Assembly: GCA_021848765.1 (NCBI GenBank)
Contig: JAJZTU010000039.1
Location: 1-17,057 of the forward strand
Direction of reading: 5' to 3'
From: Bacillota bacterium
GTDB taxonomy: Bacteria; Bacillota; GCA-003054495; Carboxydocellales; JAJZTU01
DNA: 17,057 nucleotides
The notes under the pieces are model-generated. The model was not told where the DNA came from. It saw only the letters and a list, made by a program, of their open reading frames with translations, and did not search any database. The position numbers and the translations under genes were made by a program. Position 1 is the stretch's first letter; each line of letters starts with the position of its first letter. This document shows, piece after piece, positions 7,323 to 15,300 of this stretch.

Positions 7323-7342
7323 GGGGCAGCTTTGGCTGTCCC
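7323..7342. terminator. Stem-loop, possible terminator of the nup-sfsA unit
   Basis: GGGGCAGC (7323-7330) pairs with GCTGTCCC (7335-7342) with one G-T pair and a TTTG loop. It is followed by TATTCTTT, a poor but T-rich tail. It lies 71 bases after the sfsA stop. A weak intrinsic terminator is the simplest reading. Confidence 0.45.
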
Positions 7343-7352
7343 TATTCTTTAC

Positions 7353-7382
7353 GTATTATCCTGTTTTAACACAGGATAATAC
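7353..7382. repeat. Perfect 12-base-arm inverted repeat
   Basis: GTATTATCCTGT (7353-7364) and ACAGGATAATAC (7371-7382) are exact inverted repeats around a 6-base centre. No T-run follows on either strand, so it is not a standard terminator. It may be an operator, part of a tandem terminator structure with the hairpin just before it, or a relic of a small mobile repeat. Confidence 0.7.
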
Positions 7383-7529
7383 AAGCTAACACAATCTAAA
7401 AAACAATGGCAGTACATCATCTGCTGCCTGACCCTGAACCTCGATTCGCCCGGGTATTTAAAGGGTTGCGCAAAGAAATTAGCATATGAAGTGATTCGAG
7501 TGGGCACACTTTTGATGTAAAGCGACCGC

Positions 7530-7553
7530 TGGCCTGCAGGCCAATTGGAGGTG
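7530..7553 (+). promoter_or_regulatory. Palindrome adjoining the hydrogenase ribosome binding site
   Basis: TGGCCTGCAGGCCA (7530-7543) is a perfect 14-base palindrome, followed after three bases by the ribosome site GGAGGTG (7547-7553), which stands 6 bases before ATG 7560. The ribosome site fixes the hydB start at ATG 7560 and not at the in-frame TTG 7545. The palindrome could bind a dimeric regulator or fold in the leader, but this is not shown. Confidence 0.5.
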
Positions 7554-7559
7554 TACATA

Positions 7560-8645
7560 ATGGGTCACAGTGAGTTAACTGGCGAACTGATCCCCAGGCA
7601 TCTAAACGTTCGTGTTATTGCTAAAGATAACCTGGAGACCTTTCTTGGGGGCCTGAGAGAGTTCGGTGAGGTATTCGGGCCGGTGGAAAAAGAAAGAGGG
7701 GCCTACATCTATGCTCAGCTGACTGATGTTAAAAACGTAGTCCAGGATGCTCAGCGCACAGTACTTCCGCCCAAGAAATATCTGTATCCCCAAAAGGAGG
7801 AACTTTTTCGCTTTTCTACTCAGGAAGGCTACCGGAAACCGGAGTCGGTGGATAAAGGCAGAAAAATCTTGTTTGGGGTTCATCCCTGCGACATTCACGG
7901 GCTATCCATCCTGGATAAGGTCTTTGCCGGTAGATATCATGAACCAAGATACTTTGACCGGCGCGATAATCTAATCATTATCGGGATGAACTGCCTGCCG
8001 GATGAACGTTGTTTTTGCTATTCCATGGGAACTGATTGGGTGGAAAAAGGTTTTGATCTCTTTCTGACTGAATTGGAGGACAGCTATTTTGTTAAGATTG
8101 GGACCAGTTGTGGAGAGGATCTTGTCCATGCCCAGGCAGAACTTTTCAGACCGGTAACTGATGAAGATATTCAGCTCTATAAAGAACGGGTAAATGAACG
8201 CAATAAAATGTTTGTAAACAGGGTGGAGTTGGCAAACCTGCCGCAAATTCTCGAGTTGGAGTATGAAAGTGAGGTTTGGGAGGAACTAGGCAGAAAATGT
8301 TTGAGTTGTGGCGCTTGTTCAGCCGTTTGTCCAACCTGTTACTGCTATGAGGTCTATGATGTCTTGGACCTGAATGTTGAAACAGGTTCCCGGATCAGAC
8401 GGTGGGATGCCTGTTTGTTTAAAGACTTTGCTAAAGTTGCCGGTGGGCATAATTTCCGGGAGGAACGGTCAACAAGAGTAAAACACAGGTTTTATCATAA
8501 ACAGGTTACCTTTGTCGAGGAATTTGGCCGCCCCAGTTGTGTAGGTTGCGGGCGGTGTGTAACCCAGTGTCCTGCGGGAATTAACCTCATTGATGTTTTC
8601 AAGGAAATCAGGGGTGAAAAGGTGGTGCATAAAAGTGCCAGATAG
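7560..8645 (+). CDS. hydB: Group 3b hydrogenase (sulfhydrogenase-type) beta subunit, iron-sulfur protein
   Basis: Electron-transfer subunit linking the flavin gamma subunit to the NiFe pair in soluble bifunctional hydrogenases; related to AsrA of anaerobic sulfite reductase. Two ferredoxin-type 4Fe-4S motifs are complete: Cys247, 250, 253, 257 (CLSCGACSAVCP, with further Cys260 and 262) and Cys327, 330, 333, 337 (CVGCGRCVTQCP). The N-terminal half carries the other conserved stretches of this family: HPCDIHGL, NCLPDERCFCYSMGTDW and GTSCGEDL. 361 aa from ATG 7560. Gene order beta-gamma-delta-alpha is the same as in the Pyrococcus hydrogenase I operon. Its last 11 bases overlap the gamma start. 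Cytoplasmic; no signal peptide or membrane segment. Confidence 0.9.
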   Translation: MGHSELTGELIPRHLNVRVIAKDNLETFLGGLREFGEVFGPVEKERGAYIYAQLTDVKNVVQDAQRTVLPPKKYLYPQKEELFRFSTQEGYRKPESVDKGRKILFGVHPCDIHGLSILDKVFAGRYHEPRYFDRRDNLIIIGMNCLPDERCFCYSMGTDWVEKGFDLFLTELEDSYFVKIGTSCGEDLVHAQAELFRPVTDEDIQLYKERVNERNKMFVNRVELANLPQILELEYESEVWEELGRKCLSCGACSAVCPTCYCYEVYDVLDLNVETGSRIRRWDACLFKDFAKVAGGHNFREERSTRVKHRFYHKQVTFVEEFGRPSCVGCGRCVTQCPAGINLIDVFKEIRGEKVVHKSAR

Positions 8646-9573
8646 AGTTGGATTTGATATTACAACAGCTAGAACTGGATTTAATACTTTTCCGGAACGA
8701 GTTGGCTTAGATATTTTATCAGAAAGAGTGGGAAAACAAGATCCGCATAAACCCGAACCGGCCAGACTGGTGAGGATTGACCCGATGGTGGAAGATCACT
8801 GGCTTTTTCAGTTTCGTTTTGTGGAAGAACGGCTTAACCGGGAGTTTTCCTACCGGCCCGGGCAGTTTGTAATGTTGAGTGTTATTGGTGTGGGTGAAGC
8901 GCCCATATCCATTAGTTCTTCGCCCACACGCCCGGGAATGATTGAATTATGTGTACGGCGTACCGGCCGGGTCACTGACGCCCTTTATCGTTTAAAGGAA
9001 AATGATTTGGTAGGAATCAGGGGACCTTATGGGAACGGATTTAATGTGGACAAACTAAAAGGTAATGATTTATTGATTATTGCCGGTGGACTGGGAATGG
9101 CCCCCTTACGTTCATTGGTATGGTATGTTTTGGATAACCGAAAGGATTTTGGGGATATTAACTTAATGTATGGCGCTCGCACCTCAGGTGATCTCTTATT
9201 TAAAAATGAAATCGACCTGCTGCTGAACCGTAAAGATATCAAATGTTTGCTGATTGTAGAAAGGGTCCAATATGAGCACAGGGTTAACTGGCGAGGTCAT
9301 ACGGGTCTGATTACTGACCTGTTTAAACATGTGGAGGTTAATCCTAAGTCCACCTATGCGGCAATTTGCGGTCCGCCTGTGATGTACAAGTTCGTGTTAC
9401 AAAAGCTTTTGGAGTTGGAGTTTTCCAAGGACAGAATTTTAATGTCTTTGGAGCGAAAAATGAAATGCGGTATCGGTAAATGTGCCCACTGTACGATTGG
9501 TTACAAATACACCTGTATTCATGGGCCAATTTTTACCTACTGGGATGCCATGAATCTGCCGGAAATGATTTAG
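8635..9573 (+). CDS. hydG: Group 3b hydrogenase gamma subunit, FAD/NAD(P)-binding oxidoreductase
   Basis: Ferredoxin-NADP reductase-like subunit where NAD(P)(H) exchanges electrons with the hydrogenase. After an unusual N-terminal extension (residues 1-35) come the FAD site RPGQF (74-78) and APISISS (89-95), the nucleotide-binding loop AGGLGMAPLRS (150-160), CGPPVMY near 244-250, and a 2Fe-2S motif with Cys278, 283, 286 and 294. The chosen start is GTG 8635, 7 bases after AGGTGGTG (8620-8627), giving 312 aa and an 11-base overlap with the beta gene. The frame stays open upstream to 8590 but that part overlaps conserved beta codons. The extension consists of four imperfect 9-residue repeats (separate entry). 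Whether NADH or NADPH is preferred cannot be told. Confidence 0.9.
   Translation: MPDRVGFDITTARTGFNTFPERVGLDILSERVGKQDPHKPEPARLVRIDPMVEDHWLFQFRFVEERLNREFSYRPGQFVMLSVIGVGEAPISISSSPTRPGMIELCVRRTGRVTDALYRLKENDLVGIRGPYGNGFNVDKLKGNDLLIIAGGLGMAPLRSLVWYVLDNRKDFGDINLMYGARTSGDLLFKNEIDLLLNRKDIKCLLIVERVQYEHRVNWRGHTGLITDLFKHVEVNPKSTYAAICGPPVMYKFVLQKLLELEFSKDRILMSLERKMKCGIGKCAHCTIGYKYTCIHGPIFTYWDAMNLPEMI
8641..8739 (+). repeat. Tandem 27-base (nonapeptide) repeats at the gamma-subunit N terminus
   Basis: Units begin at 8641, 8668, 8695 and 8722 (the last only 18 bases). Translated they read DRVGFDITT, ARTGFNTFP, ERVGLDILS and ERVGKQ, aligned on (E/D/A)R(V/T)G(F/L/K). The DNA units share AGA(G/A)-TGG spacing and are AT-rich at their 3' halves. 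This precedes the conserved part of the protein, which starts near residue 38 (KPEPARLVRIDP). Confidence 0.75.
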
Positions 9574-9584
9574 GGGGTGGTCTT

Positions 9585-10352
9585 GTGTCCAAGCCGAAAA
9601 TCGGGATTTTTGGGCTGACTTCGTGTGCCGGTGACCAGTTAGCCATCCTGAATTGTGAAGATGAGCTCCTGGATATTGTTGGAGCGGTAGATATTAAATC
9701 CTTTATTATGGCCCAGTCTGAGCTAAAAGCCGTCCAGGACCAAATGGAGGATAGCCGGTTTGATCTGGCCCTGGTTGAGGGTGCAGTGGTTACTGATGAG
9801 GATGAAAAGATGCTCAAAAAAATCCGGGACAACACTAAACTGCTGATTGCTATCGGTACTTGTGCTGCTTGGGGCGGTATTCCGGCCAGCCGCAATGACT
9901 TGGAGAGAGAGGAACTCTACCAGATTGTCTATGGCCGCAGGGAGGACTTGTTTGGCTGCCACAAGCCCAGACCATTACGGGATTTTGTCCAGGTAGACTT
10001 TTCCCTTTTGGGTTGCCCTATCGAAAAGGAGGAAATTCTGAGGGCTTTTTCTTCATTGTTACATGAAGATGTCCCGGTACTGCCAACCTTTCCGGTTTGC
10101 TTTGAATGTAAATTGAATGAGAACTTGTGTATCTTTAAGGAGAAGGATGACTTGTGTCATGGTTCTGTTACCCTGGCAGGGTGTGGAGCCAGGTGCCCGT
10201 CCCACGGTGTGCCGTGCCGGGGCTGCCGCGGTCCGGTAGATGAGGCGAATATTCCTTCCGTTTACCACCTGATGAAGGAGAAGGGTTACCCGGTTGCGGA
10301 TGTGGAGCGGGCCTTGAGAACCTTCACCTACAATGCGGAGATACCCCAATAA
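9585..10352 (+). CDS. hydD: Group 3b hydrogenase delta subunit (NiFe hydrogenase small subunit)
   Basis: Small subunit carrying the iron-sulfur chain from the NiFe site. Proximal cluster ligand positions: Cys14, Cys93 (GTCAAWGG) and Cys144 (LLGCPIEK). The fourth position, normally the second Cys of CxxC, is Asp17 (TSCAGDQ). Eight further cysteines (172, 175, 182, 191, 200, 204, 211, 214) suit the two 4Fe-4S clusters of group 3 small subunits. Length 255 aa, no twin-arginine signal, so cytoplasmic. The start is GTG 9585, just after AGGGGGTG (9572-9579). The open frame runs up to 9480, but those codons lie within the gamma gene and have no family match. It begins 11 bases after the gamma stop. 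Confidence 0.9.
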   Translation: MSKPKIGIFGLTSCAGDQLAILNCEDELLDIVGAVDIKSFIMAQSELKAVQDQMEDSRFDLALVEGAVVTDEDEKMLKKIRDNTKLLIAIGTCAAWGGIPASRNDLEREELYQIVYGRREDLFGCHKPRPLRDFVQVDFSLLGCPIEKEEILRAFSSLLHEDVPVLPTFPVCFECKLNENLCIFKEKDDLCHGSVTLAGCGARCPSHGVPCRGCRGPVDEANIPSVYHLMKEKGYPVADVERALRTFTYNAEIPQ

Positions 10353-10366
10353 ACTGGAGGTGGAGA

Positions 10367-11662
10367 ATGATGAGCAGGACGATTGAAGTGGAACATCTTG
10401 CCAGGGTGGAGGGACATGGAAAAATATTGGTGGAGATTGCCAATGGCCGGGCAAGTAATGTTCAACTCAAGCTGGTGGAAGGGCCGAGGTTTTTTGAAGG
10501 ATTGGTCCTGGGTAGGAGGGCCGAAGAGGTTCCTGTGCTCATGTCCAGAATCTGTGCTATTTGCTCGGCCGGTCATAAACTGACTTCCATTATGGCAATA
10601 GAAAAAGCTCTGGAGGTACAGGTTTCCCGGCAGACTGAGCTGCTGAGGGAATTGCTCCATCATGGGATGTATATTGAAAGCCATGGTTTACATCTCTATT
10701 TTTTGGCTTTACCTGATTACCTGGGGTTTACCGGGGCAGTAGAATTGGCTCCCAAGTATCCTGAGGAGGTAAAACGCGGCTTAGGTATTAAAAAGTTGGG
10801 CAATACCATTCAGGGAATGATCGGCGGGCGGCCGATCAACCCAGAGAATGCCATAGTCGGAGGGTTTGGCAAGGTTCCGAACAGTGAACAACTGGAAAAT
10901 CTACGCGAGTACCTGGAACGTTTATTGCCTGATGCTGAACAGACCGTGCTGGCATTTGCCGGACTAAAATACAATGATTTTGCTGCCGGTCCTGCCATCT
11001 TTTATGCCTTAAGACCGGAGGGCCCGGAGTACGGGTACTTTGGGCAGACGATTGTTTCTTCTTTGGGTGAGAAAATTCCGGTGGAAGAGTACCGGCAGAT
11101 CTGTAATGAAGAGGTGGTTCTGCATTCTACAGCGAAGCAGAGCAGAAAAGATGGTAATTCCTTTATGGTGGGCTGCCTGGCCCGGATGAATTTGCTGGCT
11201 GACCGGCTTACTCCCCGGGCTAAAAATCTTCTGCAAAAGATTGGCTGGATGGTGCCTTCTCATAATCCCCTCCATAACAATTTAGCCAGGAGTATCGAAC
11301 TGGTTTACTCTTTTGAACGCTGTCTGGCTGTTATTGATGAACTGTTAGCTAACGGGGTCTCCCAAGAACCCGTGGATGTTATGCCCCGCCGCGCGGGACG
11401 AGGGGTTGCGGCTACCGAAGTTCCCCGGGGAACACTTTTTCACGAGTATGAACTTGATCAGGAAGGCAGGGTAGTCCGGGCGAATGTGGTCACACCTACT
11501 GCCTTGAACCAGGCTAATATTGAAAAAGATATTGCCGGTTGTGTGAGTCATGTGGCGGATAAAAATGATGAAGAGATTGAGCGCTACCTGGAGATGATAG
11601 CGAGGGCTTATGATCCCTGTATTTCCTGTGCCACACATTTGGTAGAGGTGAAACACCGGTAG
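10367..11662 (+). CDS. hydA: Group 3b hydrogenase alpha subunit (NiFe hydrogenase large subunit)
   Basis: Catalytic subunit holding the NiFe(CN)2CO centre. Both metal-binding pairs are intact: L1 motif RICAICSAGH with Cys63 and Cys66, and L2 motif DPCISCATH with Cys418 and Cys421. The N terminus has the HLARVEGHG strand, and an EGPRFFEGLVLGR stretch typical of group 3b enzymes follows. The overall pattern, including ESHGLHLYFLALPDY near residues 103-117, parallels Pyrococcus sulfhydrogenase alpha. A 7-residue tail (LVEVKHR) after His424 would be removed by a maturation protease, whose likely gene is next. Start ATG 10367 (a second ATG is at 10370), RBS GGAGGTGGAGA. 431 aa, normal length. Confidence 0.93.
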   Translation: MMSRTIEVEHLARVEGHGKILVEIANGRASNVQLKLVEGPRFFEGLVLGRRAEEVPVLMSRICAICSAGHKLTSIMAIEKALEVQVSRQTELLRELLHHGMYIESHGLHLYFLALPDYLGFTGAVELAPKYPEEVKRGLGIKKLGNTIQGMIGGRPINPENAIVGGFGKVPNSEQLENLREYLERLLPDAEQTVLAFAGLKYNDFAAGPAIFYALRPEGPEYGYFGQTIVSSLGEKIPVEEYRQICNEEVVLHSTAKQSRKDGNSFMVGCLARMNLLADRLTPRAKNLLQKIGWMVPSHNPLHNNLARSIELVYSFERCLAVIDELLANGVSQEPVDVMPRRAGRGVAATEVPRGTLFHEYELDQEGRVVRANVVTPTALNQANIEKDIAGCVSHVADKNDEEIERYLEMIARAYDPCISCATHLVEVKHR

Positions 11663-11679
11663 TTATCGGGGTTGACAGG

Positions 11680-12327
11680 GTGGGGGTAAATCTTGGTGGC
11701 TGGCGGAGATTGACTTGGGGAGGTGAACTGCCGATAGTTGTAACGAATTGGCAGGAGGAAATCAGGCGGCGGTTGGAGGCAGCCGGGAAGATAGCCATAT
11801 GTGCCGTTGGTAATCGGTGGAGGGGAGATGATGGCTGGGGACCGGTTGTGCTAAGCCTTTTACTTAGCGCTAGCCAAGCATTTTCCGAAAACATTGTAAC
11901 TCGTTCTGAAAACATGACTGTACCTATTCTTTCGGACCCTACAGTTGTTTTGATAGACTGCGGTGACCGTCCCGAAGATTATCTTGAGGAACTGGTTGCA
12001 GAAAAGCCATCGCATATCCTTTTTTTAGATGCGGCAGATTGGGGTGGAATACCGGGTTCGGTTGGAATTTTAGCTGGTGAGGAAATGGTAAGCCGGTGCT
12101 GGTCTACGCACCGGCTTCCGCTTCCGGCGATTTTTGCTTATCTTCGGGAAAATATAAGTGTGGAGATAGTTACTTTAGCGGTACAGGTAGGAGACTGCGG
12201 GATTATGAAGGAACTGAGTGAGGGAGTTAAGGGAGCTGCCGAGGCAGTTGCAGAAGTATTGATCCCAATTCTGGTGGCAGTAAGTAAAGAGCCGATCAAA
12301 GGACTTTCCATAATTTACTTCTATTAA
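11680..12327 (+). CDS. Hydrogenase maturation protease (HycI/HyaD type)
   Basis: Endopeptidase that clips the C-terminal tail of the large subunit once nickel is inserted. The fold's landmarks are present: GNRWRGDDGWG at 44-54 (metal ligand Asp50/51), FLDAADWGGIPG at 115-126 (Asp117) and STHRLPL at 142-148 (His144), fitting the three nickel-sensing ligands of the HybD/HycI family. Roughly 20 extra residues (about 64-84) lie between the first helix and the VVLIDCGDRPEDYL strand. The gene is 17 bases after the alpha stop. The start is uncertain: GTG 11680 has only a weak ribosome site, and the conserved part begins near residue 36. Its position makes the hydrogenase alpha subunit the natural substrate; that pairing is inferred. 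Confidence 0.85.
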   Translation: MGVNLGGWRRLTWGGELPIVVTNWQEEIRRRLEAAGKIAICAVGNRWRGDDGWGPVVLSLLLSASQAFSENIVTRSENMTVPILSDPTVVLIDCGDRPEDYLEELVAEKPSHILFLDAADWGGIPGSVGILAGEEMVSRCWSTHRLPLPAIFAYLRENISVEIVTLAVQVGDCGIMKELSEGVKGAAEAVAEVLIPILVAVSKEPIKGLSIIYFY

Positions 12328-12344
12328 CTGCCCCGATCCGGGTG

Positions 12345-12350
12345 TATAAT
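12345..12350 (+). promoter_or_regulatory. Candidate -10 of the dnaE promoter
   Basis: A perfect TATAAT preceded by TG stands 42 bases before the dnaE ATG. No good -35 is found at 16-18 bases (TTAACT at 12324 is the nearest, 15 bases away). Transcription would start close to 12357, at the edge of the LexA-like palindrome. Confidence 0.45.
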
Positions 12351-12356
12351 TAAACC

Positions 12357-12370
12357 GGAACATGTGTTCC
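12357..12370. promoter_or_regulatory. LexA (SOS) box in front of dnaE
   Basis: GGAACATGTGTTCC has arms GGAACA and TGTTCC in perfect inverted symmetry. It matches 13 of the 14 positions of the Bacillus-type LexA consensus CGAACRNRYGTTYC, failing only at the first base. It lies between the TATAAT and the ribosome binding site AAAGGGG, so bound LexA would block transcription. Motif match only; binding is inferred. Confidence 0.65.
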
Positions 12371-12392
12371 CGTGCATGAAAGGGGCGATTCT

Positions 12393-15300
12393 ATGACTTT
12401 TGTTCACCTGCATGTCCATTCTGAATACAGCTTTTTAGACGGTGCCTGCAGGTTACGGGAACTTGTTGCCCGGGCCAGGGAATTCTCCATGCCTGCATTG
12501 GCCCTCACTGACCATGGGGGTCTTCATGGAGCTGTCGAGTTTTACCAATTGGCTCGTGAAGCTGGGATTAAACCCATTATTGGCTGTGAAATTTACCTTG
12601 CTCCCAGCTTTCACCTGGTCCTTCTGGCTAAAAACCTTAAAGGTTACGAGAATCTTGTCAAGCTGGTGAGCCGTTCTCATTTAGAGGGCTTTGGGGTTGA
12701 CAAGGCTCTTCTCTCCTCCTCTGCAGGCGGGCTGATAGCCTTGAGCGGCTGTTTATCAGGAGAGATTCCCCGGTTACTTCTGGGAGGGAAGTACGCCGAA
12801 GCCCGGACAAAAGCCCTGGAATACCGGGAAATCTTCGGTCCCGGCAATTTTTATCTGGAACTTCAAAACCATAGCTTAAGCCAGGAAATCAGGTGCAACC
12901 AATTGCTGACAGAACTTGCCAAAGAGACGCAGATTCCTTTAGTGGCAACTAACGATGTTCACTATCTGGACCGTAAAGAAGCACCTGTCCGTGAACTCCT
13001 GGTCTCCATCGGGACATTGCAGAGCATCCATGCCCCTAATCCCCTTAAACTCCCTACCCCGGAGTTCTATCTGAAATCTCCCGGGGAAATGAGCAACCTT
13101 TTCCGGGAAACTCCCGAAGCCATCCGGAACACTTTAAAAATCAGCGAGGAATGCAATCTTGAATTAAAACTCGGTTCTCCTCATCTGCCGTTCTTTCCCT
13201 TGCCTCCAGGGGTTACCCATGATGAGTATCTTGCCTCTCTTTGTCAGAAAGGCCTGAGCCGGCGCTACGGAAATTTAATCAGGGAAAACTTAACCCGGGA
13301 AATCCGGAACCGCCTGGAGAAGGAACTTAAAATCATCCGGGAAATGAAACTGGCCCCTTACTTCTTAATTGTCGCCGATCTGGTAGCCTTTGCCCGGGAA
13401 AAGGGGATACCTGTAGGACCGGGCCGGGGCTCAGCGGGTGGGAGTTTGGTTGCCTATGCCCTGGGGATTACCAGTATCGATCCCATTGAACACCAGCTGT
13501 TTTTTGAACGTTTTCTTAATCCTGAACGGCCTGACCTGCCTGATATTGATTTGGACTTGTGCCAGCGCCGCAGGGACGAAGTACTTTCCTACTTACATAA
13601 AAAATATGGGGCTGAGCATGTGGCCCAGATCGGAATCTTTAGCACCCTGGGGGCGAGGGGGGCAATCCGGGATGCCGGGAAAGCCTTGGGTGTGCCCCGG
13701 CGAATCATTGATTTGGTTGCAACTAATTTGCCGCATTTCTCCGGTCAGGGCGGACTTGAGGAGGCTCTTTGCACTCTCCCTGAGTTTAAAAACATCCCTA
13801 TCAACGAAGAACCTTTTCAAACTTTAATTTCCAAGGCCAAGAGTATCGAAGGAAGGATTAGGCATTGCTCCATCCATCCTGCGGGGGTAGTTATCAGCCA
13901 GGAGAGCCTTAACAAAGTAGTTCCTCTCCAACTGGCCCAGGGAGGGGAAATCGTAACCCAATACGGTCCGGAAAGTCTCGAAGCCTTGGGCTTAATTAAA
14001 ATTGACCTCTTGGGCCTTAGAAACCTTACCATTATCGACGATACTTTGAAACTTTTAGCCAAAACCAGAGGCATTAAATTAACTCCGGAGACAATACCTC
14101 TTGATGATCCTGCTACTTACCGGCTGCTGCAAAATGGCGAAACCCTGGGTTGTTTTCAGTTGGAAAGTTCCGGGATGAGAAGCCTGCTGAAAAAGTTAAA
14201 ACCGGCAAACTTACGGGATCTTATTGCCCTCCTTGCTTTATACCGTCCCGGCCCTTGGGACAGTGGCATGGTGGAAAGTTTTTTAAGGCGGCGGCACGGA
14301 GAGGAAGCTGTTAGTTATCTGCATGCAAGCCTGGAGCCGGTTTTAAAGGATACTTATGGGGTAATTCTGTTCCAGGAGCAGGTGATGCAGGTTGCCAATC
14401 TTGCGGCAGGGTATAGTATGGGGGAAGCTGATCTCTTAAGAAGGGCAATTGCGAAGAGGTCAACCAATCTTACCGGCCAAAAGCGGAAATTTATCCAAGG
14501 CTGTCTGAACAATGGTTTCGGAGAAGAAGTGGCCCGGAAAATATTTGAGTCTTTAGCCAGGTTTGCAGGATATAGTTTCAATAAAGCTCACAGTACGGCC
14601 TATGCCGGCCTTTCTTATCAGACAGCTTTTCTAAAAGCCAACTATCCTGAAGAATATTTTGCTGCTCTTTTGAGCACTCAGACGGGGTACTACAGTCTGT
14701 CAGTCTATGTTGAGGAGGCCAAAAGAAGGGGGATAGAGATTTTGCCCCCGGATATCAACCGGAGTTCCGCCCATTTTACTGTTGATGGGAGATCAGTCCG
14801 GGTAGGGCTGGCCATAATAAAAGGGGTAGGTTTTCAGTCTATTGGTGAAATCCTTAAAGCCAGGAAACAAGGAGGAGAGTTTGCTGCTTTCTATGACTTT
14901 TGTTCCCGGGTGGATACAAGAGTGGTCAACCGGACGGTATTAAAAAACCTGATCAATGCGGGCGCCTTTGATTCCTTGGGTTTAAACCGGCCGCAATTGT
15001 TAGCGAACACAGAAAGGGTGTTAAAAGCCGTAAAAAAGGTCCCCAAAACCAGAAGGACCGGACAGTTAAGCCTTTTGGATCTTGGCCTCATGGCCGGAGA
15101 CTTCGGGATCGAGTATAACTTAGATATCCCGGACTACTCTCAGGAGGAGAAAATACGCCTGGAACGTGAGCTTTTATCCATTTCTGTCAGGGAACATCCT
15201 CTTGCCAGGTATCAATGGATGATCGATAAGCATAAGATTACAAAGATCAATCAACTCCAAAAACTCCATCAGGGAAGTAGGGTTACGGTCGCCGGGACGG

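Larger units (their letters stand above)
7253..7559. other. 307-bp gene-free region before the hydrogenase operon
   Basis: No convincing open frame, RNA gene or standard -35/-10 pair was seen. It contains a stem-loop at 7323-7342, a perfect 12-base-arm inverted repeat at 7353-7382 and a 14-base palindrome at 7530-7543 next to the hydrogenase ribosome binding site. Each is listed separately. The hydrogenase promoter must lie here but could not be assigned. Confidence 0.7.

Noticed and set aside
7545..7559. TTG 7545 as the start of the hydrogenase beta gene
   Set aside because: This codon lies inside the ribosome binding site (GGAGGTG 7547-7553) for ATG 7560, so the ATG is used.
8590..8634. 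Upstream extension of the gamma subunit to 8590
   Set aside because: These codons overlap the conserved end of the beta gene; GTG 8635 has the properly spaced AGGTGGTG.
9480..9584. Upstream extension of the small subunit to 9480
   Set aside because: This part is the gamma gene's 2Fe-2S region in another frame; GTG 9585 with AGGGGGTG gives the normal N terminus.
12372..12392. GTG 12372 as the start of DnaE
   Set aside because: It has no ribosome site, adds seven residues absent from the family and lies next to the LexA box; ATG 12393 has AAAGGGGCG.
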